Shown here in pieces: positions 17,171-24,462 of a DNA stretch of 64,000 bases (its first letter is position 1; every line of letters starts with the position of its first letter). The translations under genes were made by a program, and so were the position numbers. The stretch is from Streptomyces gossypii. Lineage in GTDB: Bacteria; Actinomycetota; Actinomycetes; Streptomycetales; Streptomycetaceae. Under the pieces are notes generated by a model. The model ran no database searches, was not told where the DNA came from, and saw only the letters and a list, made by a program, of their open reading frames with translations. Location: positions 112,001-176,000 of the forward strand of contig NZ_JAJAGO010000015.1 in the NCBI RefSeq assembly GCF_025165795.1, in the 5' to 3' direction.

Positions 17171-17232
17171 ATCGCTTGTCTGACCCCCGTCAAGAGGTAA
17201 GGCCCGGAGCCCTCAGCCCCGCTTGCTCCGCC

Positions 17233-18336
17233 TCAGCCCGCCTGCTTCTCCGCCGCGCGGATCGTGTCGCGGTAGGTGCGAGCCGCGGCCCGCAGTGCCG
17301 TCTCCGGGTCGATGCCGTCCTCCTCGGCCCGTACGGCGAGGGCAAGCAGCTCATATCCCGTACCGGCTCCCGCCGGGACCGTCACGTCCAGTCCCCCGCT
17401 ACGCGCCCGGCCCGCCAGCTTCGCCGCCAGCGCCAGCGCGGGCTGCCCCAGCGGCACGCCCTCGGTCACCGAGGTACGCCCCTTCTCCACCGCCTTCGTA
17501 CGGAGCCAGTGCGCCTTGACCTCCTCGGGGCTCTCAGCGGACTCGTCGCCGAAGACATGCGGATGCCGGTGGATCAGCTTCTCGACGATCGTCCCCGCGA
17601 CGTCATCGATCGAGAACGGCTCCTCCGGATCGTCCTGGGCGATGCGGGCGTGGAAGACGACCTGGAGCAGCACGTCCCCCAGCTCCTCGCGCAGCGCCTC
17701 GCGGTCGCCCGCCTCGATGGCCTCGACGAGCTCGTACGCCTCCTCGATGCCGTACTTCACCAGATCCTCACTCGTCCGCACGCCGCTCCAGGGGCAGTCG
17801 GCACGGATGCGGTCCATCACCTGCACCAGGTCGAGCAGCCGGGCGCCGGGCAGGTCGTAGGAGCCGGGGAGCAGTTCCAGCTCCGGCATCTCCTCCCGGC
17901 CCGAACCCGCGAGCCGGGCCAGCCCGTCGGTCAACCGAGGCTCGCCCTCGGCAGCGGCGATGACCACGACGGTGCCGCCGTCCGCCATGCAGGCGTCCAC
18001 GAGTTCGCGCGCACTGAAACCGGGGGCAGGACCGGATGCCGGACTGAACTCCCCGCCGGGCTCCGTGCCGGGCTCCGTGCCGGGCTCCGGTACCTCCACC
18101 TCCACACCCGCCTCCCGTACGTACGGGAGCAGCGGGTGCCCCTCGTCCGCGCAGACCACGCGGCCAGCCTCCCGCAGCGTCTGCCAGGCGGGCCAGGACA
18201 GCAGCCCGGGAGCGACCCGGTGGCTGGTGGTGAGCAGCACGATACGAGGCCGCGCGGCGGGCTCGGCCGGGCGCGCGGCGGGCTCGGAGAGTTCGGGATC
18301 ACGGGAGGACCTGGGGGTCTCGGAAGGATGCGGCAC
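17233..18336 (-). CDS. mazG: MazG nucleoside triphosphate pyrophosphohydrolase
   Basis: 367 residues. Hydrolyses (d)NTPs to the monophosphate and pyrophosphate, a housecleaning role. The C-terminal MazG domain (about 160-300) shows DRIRADCPW, the metal site EEAYELVEAIEAGD with EELGDVLLQVVFHA, and the signature HRHPHVFGDE. The N-terminal part carries a tetrapyrrole-methylase-like region seen in actinobacterial MazG proteins, with a GTEPGTEPG micro-repeat near 85. GTG start. It belongs to a conserved series mazG, SurA-like lipoprotein, (others), mfd in Streptomyces. Confidence 0.93.
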   Translation of the reverse strand: MPHPSETPRSSRDPELSEPAARPAEPAARPRIVLLTTSHRVAPGLLSWPAWQTLREAGRVVCADEGHPLLPYVREAGVEVEVPEPGTEPGTEPGGEFSPASGPAPGFSARELVDACMADGGTVVVIAAAEGEPRLTDGLARLAGSGREEMPELELLPGSYDLPGARLLDLVQVMDRIRADCPWSGVRTSEDLVKYGIEEAYELVEAIEAGDREALREELGDVLLQVVFHARIAQDDPEEPFSIDDVAGTIVEKLIHRHPHVFGDESAESPEEVKAHWLRTKAVEKGRTSVTEGVPLGQPALALAAKLAGRARSGGLDVTVPAGAGTGYELLALAVRAEEDGIDPETALRAAARTYRDTIRAAEKQAG

Positions 18337-18387
18337 CTTACGAAACTAACCCACTCGCGGCCGGTGACCAGCGCTCCGCCGGACCGG

Positions 18388-19056
18388 TCAGGCAGGCTGC
18401 TGCTCCTGCTGCGCCCTGTCCTTCCGCTCTCCGGTGACGTCCTTCAGCCACGGGGTCTCCGCGTTGACGAGCGTGGTCTCCTTCGCGCTCCACTTGCCGT
18501 AGCGCGGGTTGACGTCGATGCCCATCTGCTTCGCCGCCTCGGAGAGCTTGCCCGTCAGCTGCGCGTTCGCCTCCGGAGCCTGGAGGTTGATGCCCGACTC
18601 GGCCGCGATCTTCTGCACCGCCACCTCCAGCCACACCCAGTCGTCGATCTCCGAGGGGGCGACGGCCTGCTGCTGCAGCAGCATCGTCCGGAACTCCTTC
18701 GGGCCCCCGGCACGCTGCTCGAACTGCGACCGCACCTGCTGGATGTCGCGGCGGGTCACGGTGACGCCCGAGTCGTCCGCGACCTGCTTCACGATGCGGT
18801 GGCGGATCATGCTGTTCAGCGTGACGCGGGTGAGCTGGCCACTGCGCTTGATCAACTCATCGCCCTGCGGCTGCGCGCTCTGCGCGTCCCGCACCTCGCC
18901 GACCTTGGACTGGAGCTGCCCCAGCGTGATCCGGTCGTCACCCACGACGGCCGCCGCGCCGGGGCGGGCGTCATTGCCGCACGCGGTGAGGAGCGGGGCC
19001 ACGACGACGAGCGCGGCGGCGGCAGAGACGGTGAGCGCGGACCTGCGGCGGTGCAT
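18388..19056 (-). CDS. SurA N-terminal-domain lipoprotein (putative extracytoplasmic chaperone)
   Basis: 222 residues. The signal peptide ends at the lipobox LTAC (Cys26), so the protein is exported and lipid-anchored. The mature part is an alpha-helical SurA_N-type domain: VVGDDRITLGQLQSKVGEV, TRVTLNSMIRHRIVKQVADDSGVTVTRRDI. No PpiC isomerase domain follows, so a peptidyl-prolyl isomerase role is unlikely. It lies 51 bases upstream of mazG on the same strand and is likely co-transcribed with it. Confidence 0.85.
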   Translation of the reverse strand: MHRRRSALTVSAAAALVVVAPLLTACGNDARPGAAAVVGDDRITLGQLQSKVGEVRDAQSAQPQGDELIKRSGQLTRVTLNSMIRHRIVKQVADDSGVTVTRRDIQQVRSQFEQRAGGPKEFRTMLLQQQAVAPSEIDDWVWLEVAVQKIAAESGINLQAPEANAQLTGKLSEAAKQMGIDVNPRYGKWSAKETTLVNAETPWLKDVTGERKDRAQQEQQPA

Positions 19057-19209
19057 GGGGCCTCCCGGGCGGCGGCGAGGGTCGTGCGACGTCGCATGAC
19101 CTGACGATGATCGATGTTAGGCAGCAGAGAGTGGTCGTGACCACCGAATCGACAGGTATTCGCCCAACGATTCGGCCAACACAGCAGTCGCCCCGCAGAG
19201 CACAGACTC

Positions 19210-19887
19210 TCAGCCGTTGCTCCGGCAGCGCTCCAGCATGCTGCCCAGCGTCTTCTTCTCGGGCGCCGTGACGGACAGCTCGTAGTGGTCCTTCACCGTC
19301 ACCCAGTTCTCAGCGTACGTGCACCAGTAGCTCTTCAGCGGCGGCTGCCACTCGTCCGGCGGGCGGTCCCCCTTGGACTGGTTCACGTTGTCGGTGACGG
19401 CGAAGAGCTGCGGCCGGTCCATGTCGTTCGCGAAGTCCTCCCGGCGGTCGTCCTCCCACTCCCGGGCGCCGCTGCGCCATGCCTCGGCCAGCGGGACCAT
19501 GTGGTCGATGTCCACGTCGGCGGCCTCCCGCCACACCTCCCCGTCGAACGGACTGCGCCAACTGCCCGACACGGAACGGCAGCTGCCGTCCGTACGGACC
19601 TTTTCCCCGTCCCGCTTGAGCACGGCCTCGCGGGTGTTGCAGGCGCCCTCCTGGACGGACCAGTGCGGGAAGCGGTCCCGCGAGTAGCCGTCCATCGTCC
19701 CCGGCTCCCGTACATCGAGCGCGGCCAGCACCTTCTCGGCACCACCGCCTGCCCCAGCCTCCGCCCCGGCGGACGGCTTCCCCGCCCCGGCGTCGTCCGT
19801 ACTCCCGTCCGTCCCGCCACTGCATCCCGCACTCAGCAGCAGAGCCCCCACCGCCAGCGCCGCCGCACGCCGTCTCTGGTCTCCCAC
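19210..19887 (-). CDS. Secreted HNH-type nuclease (DUF1524/GmrSD C-terminal-like)
   Basis: 225 residues. N-terminal signal sequence with lipobox LSAGC, then a Gly/Ala-rich spacer. The nuclease core has VDIDHMVPLAEAWRSG, the HNH metal-binding strand-loop with His and Asp, and the downstream AVTDNVNQSKGDRPPDEW motif that supplies Asn and the last ligand. Cys pairs in EGACNTRE, GSCRSVS, YWCTYAE and ERCRSNG probably form disulphides, consistent with an extracellular enzyme. GTG start at 19887. Likely a nutritional or defensive DNase; the target is unproven. Confidence 0.85.
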   Translation of the reverse strand: MGDQRRRAAALAVGALLLSAGCSGGTDGSTDDAGAGKPSAGAEAGAGGGAEKVLAALDVREPGTMDGYSRDRFPHWSVQEGACNTREAVLKRDGEKVRTDGSCRSVSGSWRSPFDGEVWREAADVDIDHMVPLAEAWRSGAREWEDDRREDFANDMDRPQLFAVTDNVNQSKGDRPPDEWQPPLKSYWCTYAENWVTVKDHYELSVTAPEKKTLGSMLERCRSNG

Positions 19888-20002
19888 CCGGTCCGCCCCT
19901 CATTCGATCCTCACCACCGCACCTCATCCTGACAGGCGCCGATTCGGGCCGGGCGCCACACGGCCTGGCGAGGCCGCCGATGACGGCTCGCGCCGCCAGC
20001 CG

Positions 20003-20818
20003 TCAGGCAGGGCGGCGGCCGACCGCGAGCAGGTGGGAGCTGGCTGCCAGCAGCTCGGGGTACGGCTCGGCCATCCGGGCCGCGGTCAGCGCGGAGTCGA
20101 ACAGAGGCGTGCCCGTGACCGACTCCCCCGTGTGCCGTTCCGTTGCCTTGAGCATGGCCCACGTCGGGCCCTCGATCCCGAACACCTCGGCATCCTCGAA
20201 ACCCGCGTCGGCGACCTCGCCCCGCAGTTCCTCGCCGCTGTGGAAGTATGCGGCGGTAAACGCCTTCTTCCCGTCGATGAACTGCGTCTCAAGGATGCTG
20301 CCGATGCTGTCGCGCACGCCGTCCTTGTGGAGGTGCGCGAATGCTGTGTGCTCGAACAGCGAGGCATAGCGGTTGATCCCAGCTGCGGCGAGCAGGCCGC
20401 CGGGCCTCAGCACGCGGTAGGCCTCGGCGAGCGCACTGCCGCGGTCGCCGCGCTCCAGCAGGTGATAAAGGGGGCCGAGGAGGAGCACCACGTCGCGGGA
20501 CGCGTCAGCGGCGGACAGCTCCCGGGCGTCACCGAGCTCGACGGTGCAGCGCGGCAACTGCCGGGCCGCCTCCACGTGACGGGGCACCGGGTCGACCAGA
20601 TGCACCGCGTAGCCGTCCCCGGCAAGCCACCGGGCATGGACGCCCGGTCCGCCCCCGACATCGAGGACGCTCGCGGGCACCGGCGGGAGGTACCGGCGCA
20701 GCAGCTCCTGCGTGCGAACCAGCTCCAACGCCCCGTCCGCCGAGGCCGTCAGCCGATCGGCTTCATTGACCGTGGCCGAATAGAAGGTCATCACCTCTGG
20801 TGCAAGCTCTGGTGCCAT
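20003..20818 (-). CDS. Class I SAM-dependent methyltransferase
   Basis: 271 residues. Rossmann-fold methyltransferase with motif I SVLDVGGGPGVHARWLA and motif II HLVDPVPRHVEAA, the post-motif LLLGPLYHLLERGDR and motif VLRPGGLLAAAGINRYA. This form (DVGGGPG with GPLYHL) is a broad family acting on small molecules. I chose ATG 20818 (MAPELAPEV). It is divergent from the GntR gene with only 74 bases between them, so it may be regulated together with the peptide cluster, although I see no direct evidence that it modifies the peptide. Substrate unknown. Confidence 0.82.
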   Translation of the reverse strand: MAPELAPEVMTFYSATVNEADRLTASADGALELVRTQELLRRYLPPVPASVLDVGGGPGVHARWLAGDGYAVHLVDPVPRHVEAARQLPRCTVELGDARELSAADASRDVVLLLGPLYHLLERGDRGSALAEAYRVLRPGGLLAAAGINRYASLFEHTAFAHLHKDGVRDSIGSILETQFIDGKKAFTAAYFHSGEELRGEVADAGFEDAEVFGIEGPTWAMLKATERHTGESVTGTPLFDSALTAARMAEPYPELLAASSHLLAVGRRPA

Positions 20819-20873
20819 GACGCCATTTTCCCTGCCGCCCCCGGTCCAGTGAACCCGGCAGGCCAACAACATG

Positions 20874-20885
20874 ACCGGTTAACCT
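20874..20885. promoter_or_regulatory. Putative GntR operator / leaderless promoter
   Basis: ACCGGTTAACCT contains the palindrome GGTTAACC (20877-20884) and shares ACCGGT with the operator at 21633-21650. TAACCT at 20880-20885 could act as a -10 box only 7 bases before the GntR ATG, and no ribosome site is visible, so the message may be leaderless. Confidence 0.45.
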
Positions 20886-20892
20886 GCCAGCT

Positions 20893-21612
20893 ATGCCCAA
20901 ATTGAAGTACGAGCAGATCGCCGATCACCTCCGCGCCCGCATCACGGAGGGCGATTTCGCTCCTGGTGACGTTGTGCCTTCCGGTCGCGACCTGTGCGAG
21001 CAGTTCGGTGTCTCCCGTGCGACCGTCATCAAGGCTATGGATGTCCTGCGCAACGACGGCGTTGTCGTCGCCAAACAGGGATCAGGTTTCACGGTGATCG
21101 AGACCCCCGTTGCTCGGCCTGCGGGTCGTCGCAAATCAGGATCACGGATCGCGGGCGGACGGCCTTACAAGCGGCTCGGCGCTCCGACGAGGGAAGTGCC
21201 GCCCCATCGCGTCCGTGACGCGCTGCAACTTCCGCCTGGTGAACGGGCTTTGCACCGTGCCCGGTTGGTGCTCGACGACGAGGGCTGCCCATTCAGCTTT
21301 GTGGTCGCGTGGTTCCCGTTGGACATCGCGGATGCGTGTCCACGCCTGTCGCAGAAGGGCCCGATCGCGGAGGGCACTACCAACTACGTCGCACGCACTA
21401 CGAATCGCTCTCCGGTACGCGGAACGGACGTGGCACAGGTGCGTCTGGCCACCGAGGCCGAGGCTGTCCAACTTGGCCTGTCTCTCCCGGCTGCGGTCGC
21501 CGTCGACAGGCACACCGCGTACGACGTGGCCGGATGCCCGCTCGTCTGCGAAGAGGGTGTCACCTCCGGTGAGTTGTGGGAGCACTCGGAGAGCTACTCG
21601 ATGGGGTCGTGA
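20893..21612 (+). CDS. GntR-family transcriptional regulator (HutC subfamily)
   Basis: 239 residues. The N-terminal winged helix (about 1-70), YEQIADHLRARITEGDFAPGD with PSGRDLCEQFGVSRATVIKAM, binds DNA. The C-terminal UTRA domain (about 85-235), starting PTREVPPHRVRDALQLPPGE, binds a small effector. It heads the peptide cluster and lies next to a matching palindrome in its own upstream region and another in the promoter of the downstream genes, so it is the probable repressor of the cluster. The effector is unknown. Confidence 0.9.
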   Translation: MPKLKYEQIADHLRARITEGDFAPGDVVPSGRDLCEQFGVSRATVIKAMDVLRNDGVVVAKQGSGFTVIETPVARPAGRRKSGSRIAGGRPYKRLGAPTREVPPHRVRDALQLPPGERALHRARLVLDDEGCPFSFVVAWFPLDIADACPRLSQKGPIAEGTTNYVARTTNRSPVRGTDVAQVRLATEAEAVQLGLSLPAAVAVDRHTAYDVAGCPLVCEEGVTSGELWEHSESYSMGS

Positions 21613-21626
21613 TAACCCGCCCCGAC

Positions 21627-21656
21627 TTGACTGGACCGGTGGACCGGTCCAATCTG
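21627..21656 (+). promoter_or_regulatory. Promoter with operator between -35 and -10 (peptide cluster)
   Basis: A good -35, TTGACT (21627-21632), is followed 18 bases later by a weak -10, AATCTG (21651-21656). The spacer is filled by GGACCGGTGGACCGGTCC (21633-21650), containing a perfect GGACCGGTCC palindrome and a direct repeat of GGACCGGT. A protein bound here would block RNA polymerase. An imperfect inverted repeat, CTGTGTGTGAG to CACTCACAG, follows at 21654-21682. Confidence 0.6.
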
Positions 21657-21693
21657 TGTGTGAGGTCACCGTCACTCACAGACTGGACAGCGC

Positions 21694-21816
21694 ATGACCG
21701 ATACATGGGCACCGCCCACCAGGCTGAACATCCGCGTCCAACCTGCCTGCACGGCATGGGATGCCGTCCGTGCACTGGAGCACCGGAGGGACCGGACGCA
21801 GAAGGCTGAGCGGTGA
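21694..21816 (+). CDS. Small hypothetical protein (40 aa)
   Basis: 40 residues, starting MTDTWAPPTRLNIRVQP and ending RRDRTQKAER. The stop overlaps the GTG start of the next gene as GTGA, the coupling pattern used throughout this cluster. It begins about 38 bases after the predicted -10. No clear ribosome site and no recognised family. It may be a real small gene or a leader that couples translation. Confidence 0.4.
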   Translation: MTDTWAPPTRLNIRVQPACTAWDAVRALEHRRDRTQKAER

Positions 21817-22178
21817 GCACTGCGCAGCCCCGAGCGGGCGGCGGCGTTCCGCCGGACGCAGAGCGCGTCCGTGCTCTCATTCAGCGCGCGTTGCACCCCC
21901 GGGCCATGCCCGACGGGGCCGAGGTGGCCGAACTGAAGCGGGAGTTGTGCAGTTTCGTCCGGACGTTGCTTCCGGAGGCGGAGGCGGCGGTCGACAAGCT
22001 CTGGTACGGCTCGCTGATCTGGTTTCAGCGCTGCGGTCGGCTCAAGCTCGTGCGTGAGCTACAGGAGCAGGGCCCCGACGTGCAGTTGCTGACGCCGCAT
22101 GTATATGTGCGGCATCTGGCTCGTGACTGCCGCGTGCTGCTGGAGTATCTGGGCCTCAACGAGGACCAGGCGCGGTGA
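21813..22178 (+). CDS. DUF6415 family protein
   Basis: 121 residues, helical and without known motifs of catalysis. The family is found in streptomycete clusters for modified peptides and natural products. Recognisable features are VRALIQRALHP, ELKRELCSFVRTLLPEAEAAVDKLWYGS and VRHLARDCRVLLEYL. The GTG start overlaps the preceding small frame and its stop overlaps the GTG of the next gene (GTGA on both sides). Role in the pathway unknown. Confidence 0.75.
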   Translation: MSTAQPRAGGGVPPDAERVRALIQRALHPRAMPDGAEVAELKRELCSFVRTLLPEAEAAVDKLWYGSLIWFQRCGRLKLVRELQEQGPDVQLLTPHVYVRHLARDCRVLLEYLGLNEDQAR

Positions 22179-22630
22179 CCCGCCCCCAGCGGGCTGGGCG
22201 GGTGGTCACCGCGCAGACGGTGCGGGTCGGGGACACGGTGCATGTGCGGGGTGCGTACCGGACGGTGCGGAACCTGCGGGCACTGGCCGGGGGTGACCGA
22301 CTGCTGGTATTCGACGGCGGGATCACCTACCGGCTGCTGAGCTGGGTTCCCCTGAACGCTGCCAGGCCACAGCCCGAGCCGGTGACCGCCCCGGTGCGGG
22401 GGTGGTGCGTTGAGCCCGACACCCGTCCCGACGCAGAGCCGGTCACCCACGCCATGCAGTGCACCACCTGCGCGAAGGCGTCCGCAGGGTTCGAGGACCC
22501 GGAAGGCGCCCGGCGCTGGGCCGGCGAACACACCGGCCGCCTCCCCACCCACCGCAGCTACCGGCAGCTCACGCGCCGCCCCTGGCACACCACCCCCGCC
22601 CCACAGGAGACGCACCATGGCCCACGCTGA
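22175..22630 (+). CDS. Zinc-knuckle protein (DUF7848-like)
   Basis: 151 residues. N-terminal beta-rich part, VRVGDTVHVRGAYRTVRNL, followed by a putative zinc knuckle MQCTTCAKAS, ARRWAGEHTGRLPTHRSY (CxxC plus two His) and ending TRRPWHTTPAP. A paralogue with the same layout is at 48559-49008, also followed by a NUDIX gene. GTG start overlaps the DUF6415 stop; the 3' end overlaps the NUDIX gene by 14 bases. Likely a structural or nucleic-acid-binding protein; function unknown. Confidence 0.7.
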   Translation: MTRPQRAGRVVTAQTVRVGDTVHVRGAYRTVRNLRALAGGDRLLVFDGGITYRLLSWVPLNAARPQPEPVTAPVRGWCVEPDTRPDAEPVTHAMQCTTCAKASAGFEDPEGARRWAGEHTGRLPTHRSYRQLTRRPWHTTPAPQETHHGPR

Positions 22631-23138
22631 CGTCGACCCCGCCGAACCGCCCCGCCGCCGCGTCGGGGCCGTCGTCCTGGTCCGCGACCCTGCCGGGGCC
22701 GTGCTGATGGTCAAACCCCGCTATAAGCGAGGCTGGATCCTTCCCGGTGGCGGAGCACACGAGGGCGAACCGATCACACACGCTGCCGCACGGGAGCTGT
22801 GCGAGGAGACAGGGCTCGTGCTCCCGCTCACGCACCTCATCGCACTCGACCAAGTTCCCGCCAGCGAGGACGGCACCTCCGCCGAAGGCATCAACGTCGT
22901 GATCGACGGCGGCATCCTCACCGCCGCCCAAGCCGCCGACGTCACCGTTCCCACAGCTGCCGCACACGAACTGGCCGCCACCGCATGGGTACCGCTGCAG
23001 CACCTCGCCGCGCACACCGAGCCGTACCAGGAGCGCCGCATCCGCGCCGCCGTGCACGCCACCGATCACGGCAACGAACTCCCACTCCTCCTCCTCGGCG
23101 AGCGGACCGACCGGGCTCGCCCCAAGTCTCCGGAATGA
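22617..23138 (+). CDS. NUDIX hydrolase
   Basis: 173 residues. The NUDIX box runs from Gly45 to Leu67 (GGGAHEGEP then ARELCEETGL) and keeps the full Gx5Ex7REUxEExGU pattern. Hydrolyses nucleoside diphosphates linked to another moiety. ATG at 22617 follows ACAGGAGACGCACC. Close in sequence to the second NUDIX in this window (49136-49654). Why a NUDIX enzyme sits just before an ATP-grasp peptide precursor is not known; a role in handling a nucleotide by-product is one guess. Confidence 0.9.
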   Translation: MAHADVDPAEPPRRRVGAVVLVRDPAGAVLMVKPRYKRGWILPGGGAHEGEPITHAAARELCEETGLVLPLTHLIALDQVPASEDGTSAEGINVVIDGGILTAAQAADVTVPTAAAHELAATAWVPLQHLAAHTEPYQERRIRAAVHATDHGNELPLLLLGERTDRARPKSPE

Positions 23139-23162
23139 GAACTCTCATGGCATGGGATCACG

Positions 23163-23193
23163 CAACTCGGCTTGCTGACCGAGTTGTTGCAAC
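23163..23193 (+). promoter_or_regulatory. Hairpin and palindrome in the precursor leader
   Basis: Perfect 8-base stem CAACTCGG (23163-23170) / CCGAGTTG (23179-23186) with an 8-base loop, overlapping the palindrome GTTGCAAC (23186-23193). It lies between the NUDIX stop and the precursor start. It may raise precursor expression over the enzymes, end the upstream message, or serve as an operator. Confidence 0.5.
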
Positions 23194-23227
23194 TGTCGGC
23201 ACCAACATGAATGGAGGCGCAGCACAC

Positions 23228-23497
23228 ATGACGCAGACACCCGCACCTTGGGGCACGGGCAGGATGGAGCCGTACGCGGCCACTGTCACGGCCCCGCAGT
23301 TCACGCCCGTGATCGACCCCGAAACGCAGATCGCCGTGATCGTGGACGAGCACGGGCACACGGTCGAGATGGGTGGCCACGGCACGAGCACCACCGGTCT
23401 GACCCCGACGACCACTACCCCGGGCGATGGCTCCGGGCCAGGGGGCGCGACCGACGCCGCCAGCACTGAGTCCTACGACCAGGACCAGTCCGGCTGA
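23228..23497 (+). CDS. tgmA: ATP-grasp-modified RiPP precursor peptide (graspetide type)
   Basis: 89 residues. The leader shows the actinomycete family signature: APWGTGRMEPY (6-16), IDPETQIAVIVDEHG (29-43) and TVEMGGHGTSTTG (45-57). The likely core, about 51-89, is rich in Thr (53, 55, 56, 59, 61-64) and has acidic residues Asp67, Asp76, Glu81, Asp84, Asp86, the donor and acceptor types for side-chain ester links. Asp67-Gly68 is a favourable aspartimide site. ATG at 23228 follows GGAGG. The stop overlaps the maturase start (TGATG). The residues actually joined are not deducible here. Recognition of the family is strong. Confidence 0.88.
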   Translation: MTQTPAPWGTGRMEPYAATVTAPQFTPVIDPETQIAVIVDEHGHTVEMGGHGTSTTGLTPTTTTPGDGSGPGGATDAASTESYDQDQSG

Positions 23498-24462
23498 TGG
23501 ACGACCGACGCGGGTCGGTGCTGGTACTGACCAACAGCTATGACGTGACCTCGGACTTGGTGCTGCGGGCGCTCGCTGCGCGAGGCATTCCGGTGGTGCG
23601 TCTCGACCCCGGCGTCGACCCGCACGAGGGTGCCTCGCTGTCCGCCGTGTACGGCACCGCCGGACAGCGGGGCACCCTGCGCACCCGAAGCCGAGCCCTC
23701 GATCTCACGCGGGTGCGATCCGTCTGGGTCCGCAGGCCCTCGCCGTACGGGGGTCCTCCCGGACTGGACGAGCAGGACCGCAGGTTCGCCGCAGAGCAGT
23801 GCTTCTGGGGCACCGGGGGAATCCTCGCGTCCCTCCCAGGAGCCCACTACGTCAACCATCCGTGGCACAACCGCGCGGCAGAGCACAAGCCCGCTCAGCT
23901 TGCGGCCGCGCAACGAAGCGGGTTCCTCGTGCCCCACACGCTGATCACCAATGACGTACACGAGGCCCGGGACTTCGCGGCGCGTGAGCCCGGCGGAGTG
24001 GTCTACAAGCCCGTGTGGAACACCCCCTACCGTGTGGACAACAAGCCACACAGCGTGTGGGTGCGCGAGGTGCACGGGCATGACATCACAAGTGCCGTGG
24101 CCGTGTGCCCGCACGTGTTCCAAGCCAAGGTGGACAAGGCGTTCGACGTGCGGGTGACCGCCGTTGACCACCGGTTGTTCGGGGCCCGAATCGACAGCCC
24201 CGATCTCGACTGGCGCTACCGGCAGGACCTCATGCGATGCACCCCCATCGCAGTCCCGGAAGCGATCGCACGCTCCGTCGCTGCCTACCTCGCTGGTTTC
24301 CGCCTGGTGTACGGCGCGTTCGACTTTGCCGTGACCACCGATGACGCCTGGTACTTCCTGGAGTGCAACCCCAACGGACAGTGGGCACGGCAGCCGGCCG
24401 GGATCACCGACGCAGTCGCCCGTGCCATCGCTGACCAGCTACAGAAAGGCTCCGACACGTGA
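23497..24462 (+). CDS. tgmB: ATP-grasp ribosomal peptide maturase
   Basis: 321 residues. ATP-grasp ligase of the graspetide maturase family, which activates Asp/Glu side-chain carboxylates as acyl phosphates and closes macrolactones with Thr/Ser. Pre-ATP-grasp N-terminal region: SVLVLTNSYDVTSDLVLRAL, with the downstream VRRP and NHPWHNRAAEHKPAQL segments typical of the family. ATP-binding: GGVVYKPVWNTPYR, DVRVTAVDHRLFGARI, and metal-binding FDFAVT and ECNPNGQW (289-296). Starts inside the precursor stop (TGATG) and ends in a GTGA overlap with the methyltransferase, so all three are coupled. Confidence 0.93.
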   Translation: MDDRRGSVLVLTNSYDVTSDLVLRALAARGIPVVRLDPGVDPHEGASLSAVYGTAGQRGTLRTRSRALDLTRVRSVWVRRPSPYGGPPGLDEQDRRFAAEQCFWGTGGILASLPGAHYVNHPWHNRAAEHKPAQLAAAQRSGFLVPHTLITNDVHEARDFAAREPGGVVYKPVWNTPYRVDNKPHSVWVREVHGHDITSAVAVCPHVFQAKVDKAFDVRVTAVDHRLFGARIDSPDLDWRYRQDLMRCTPIAVPEAIARSVAAYLAGFRLVYGAFDFAVTTDDAWYFLECNPNGQWARQPAGITDAVARAIADQLQKGSDT

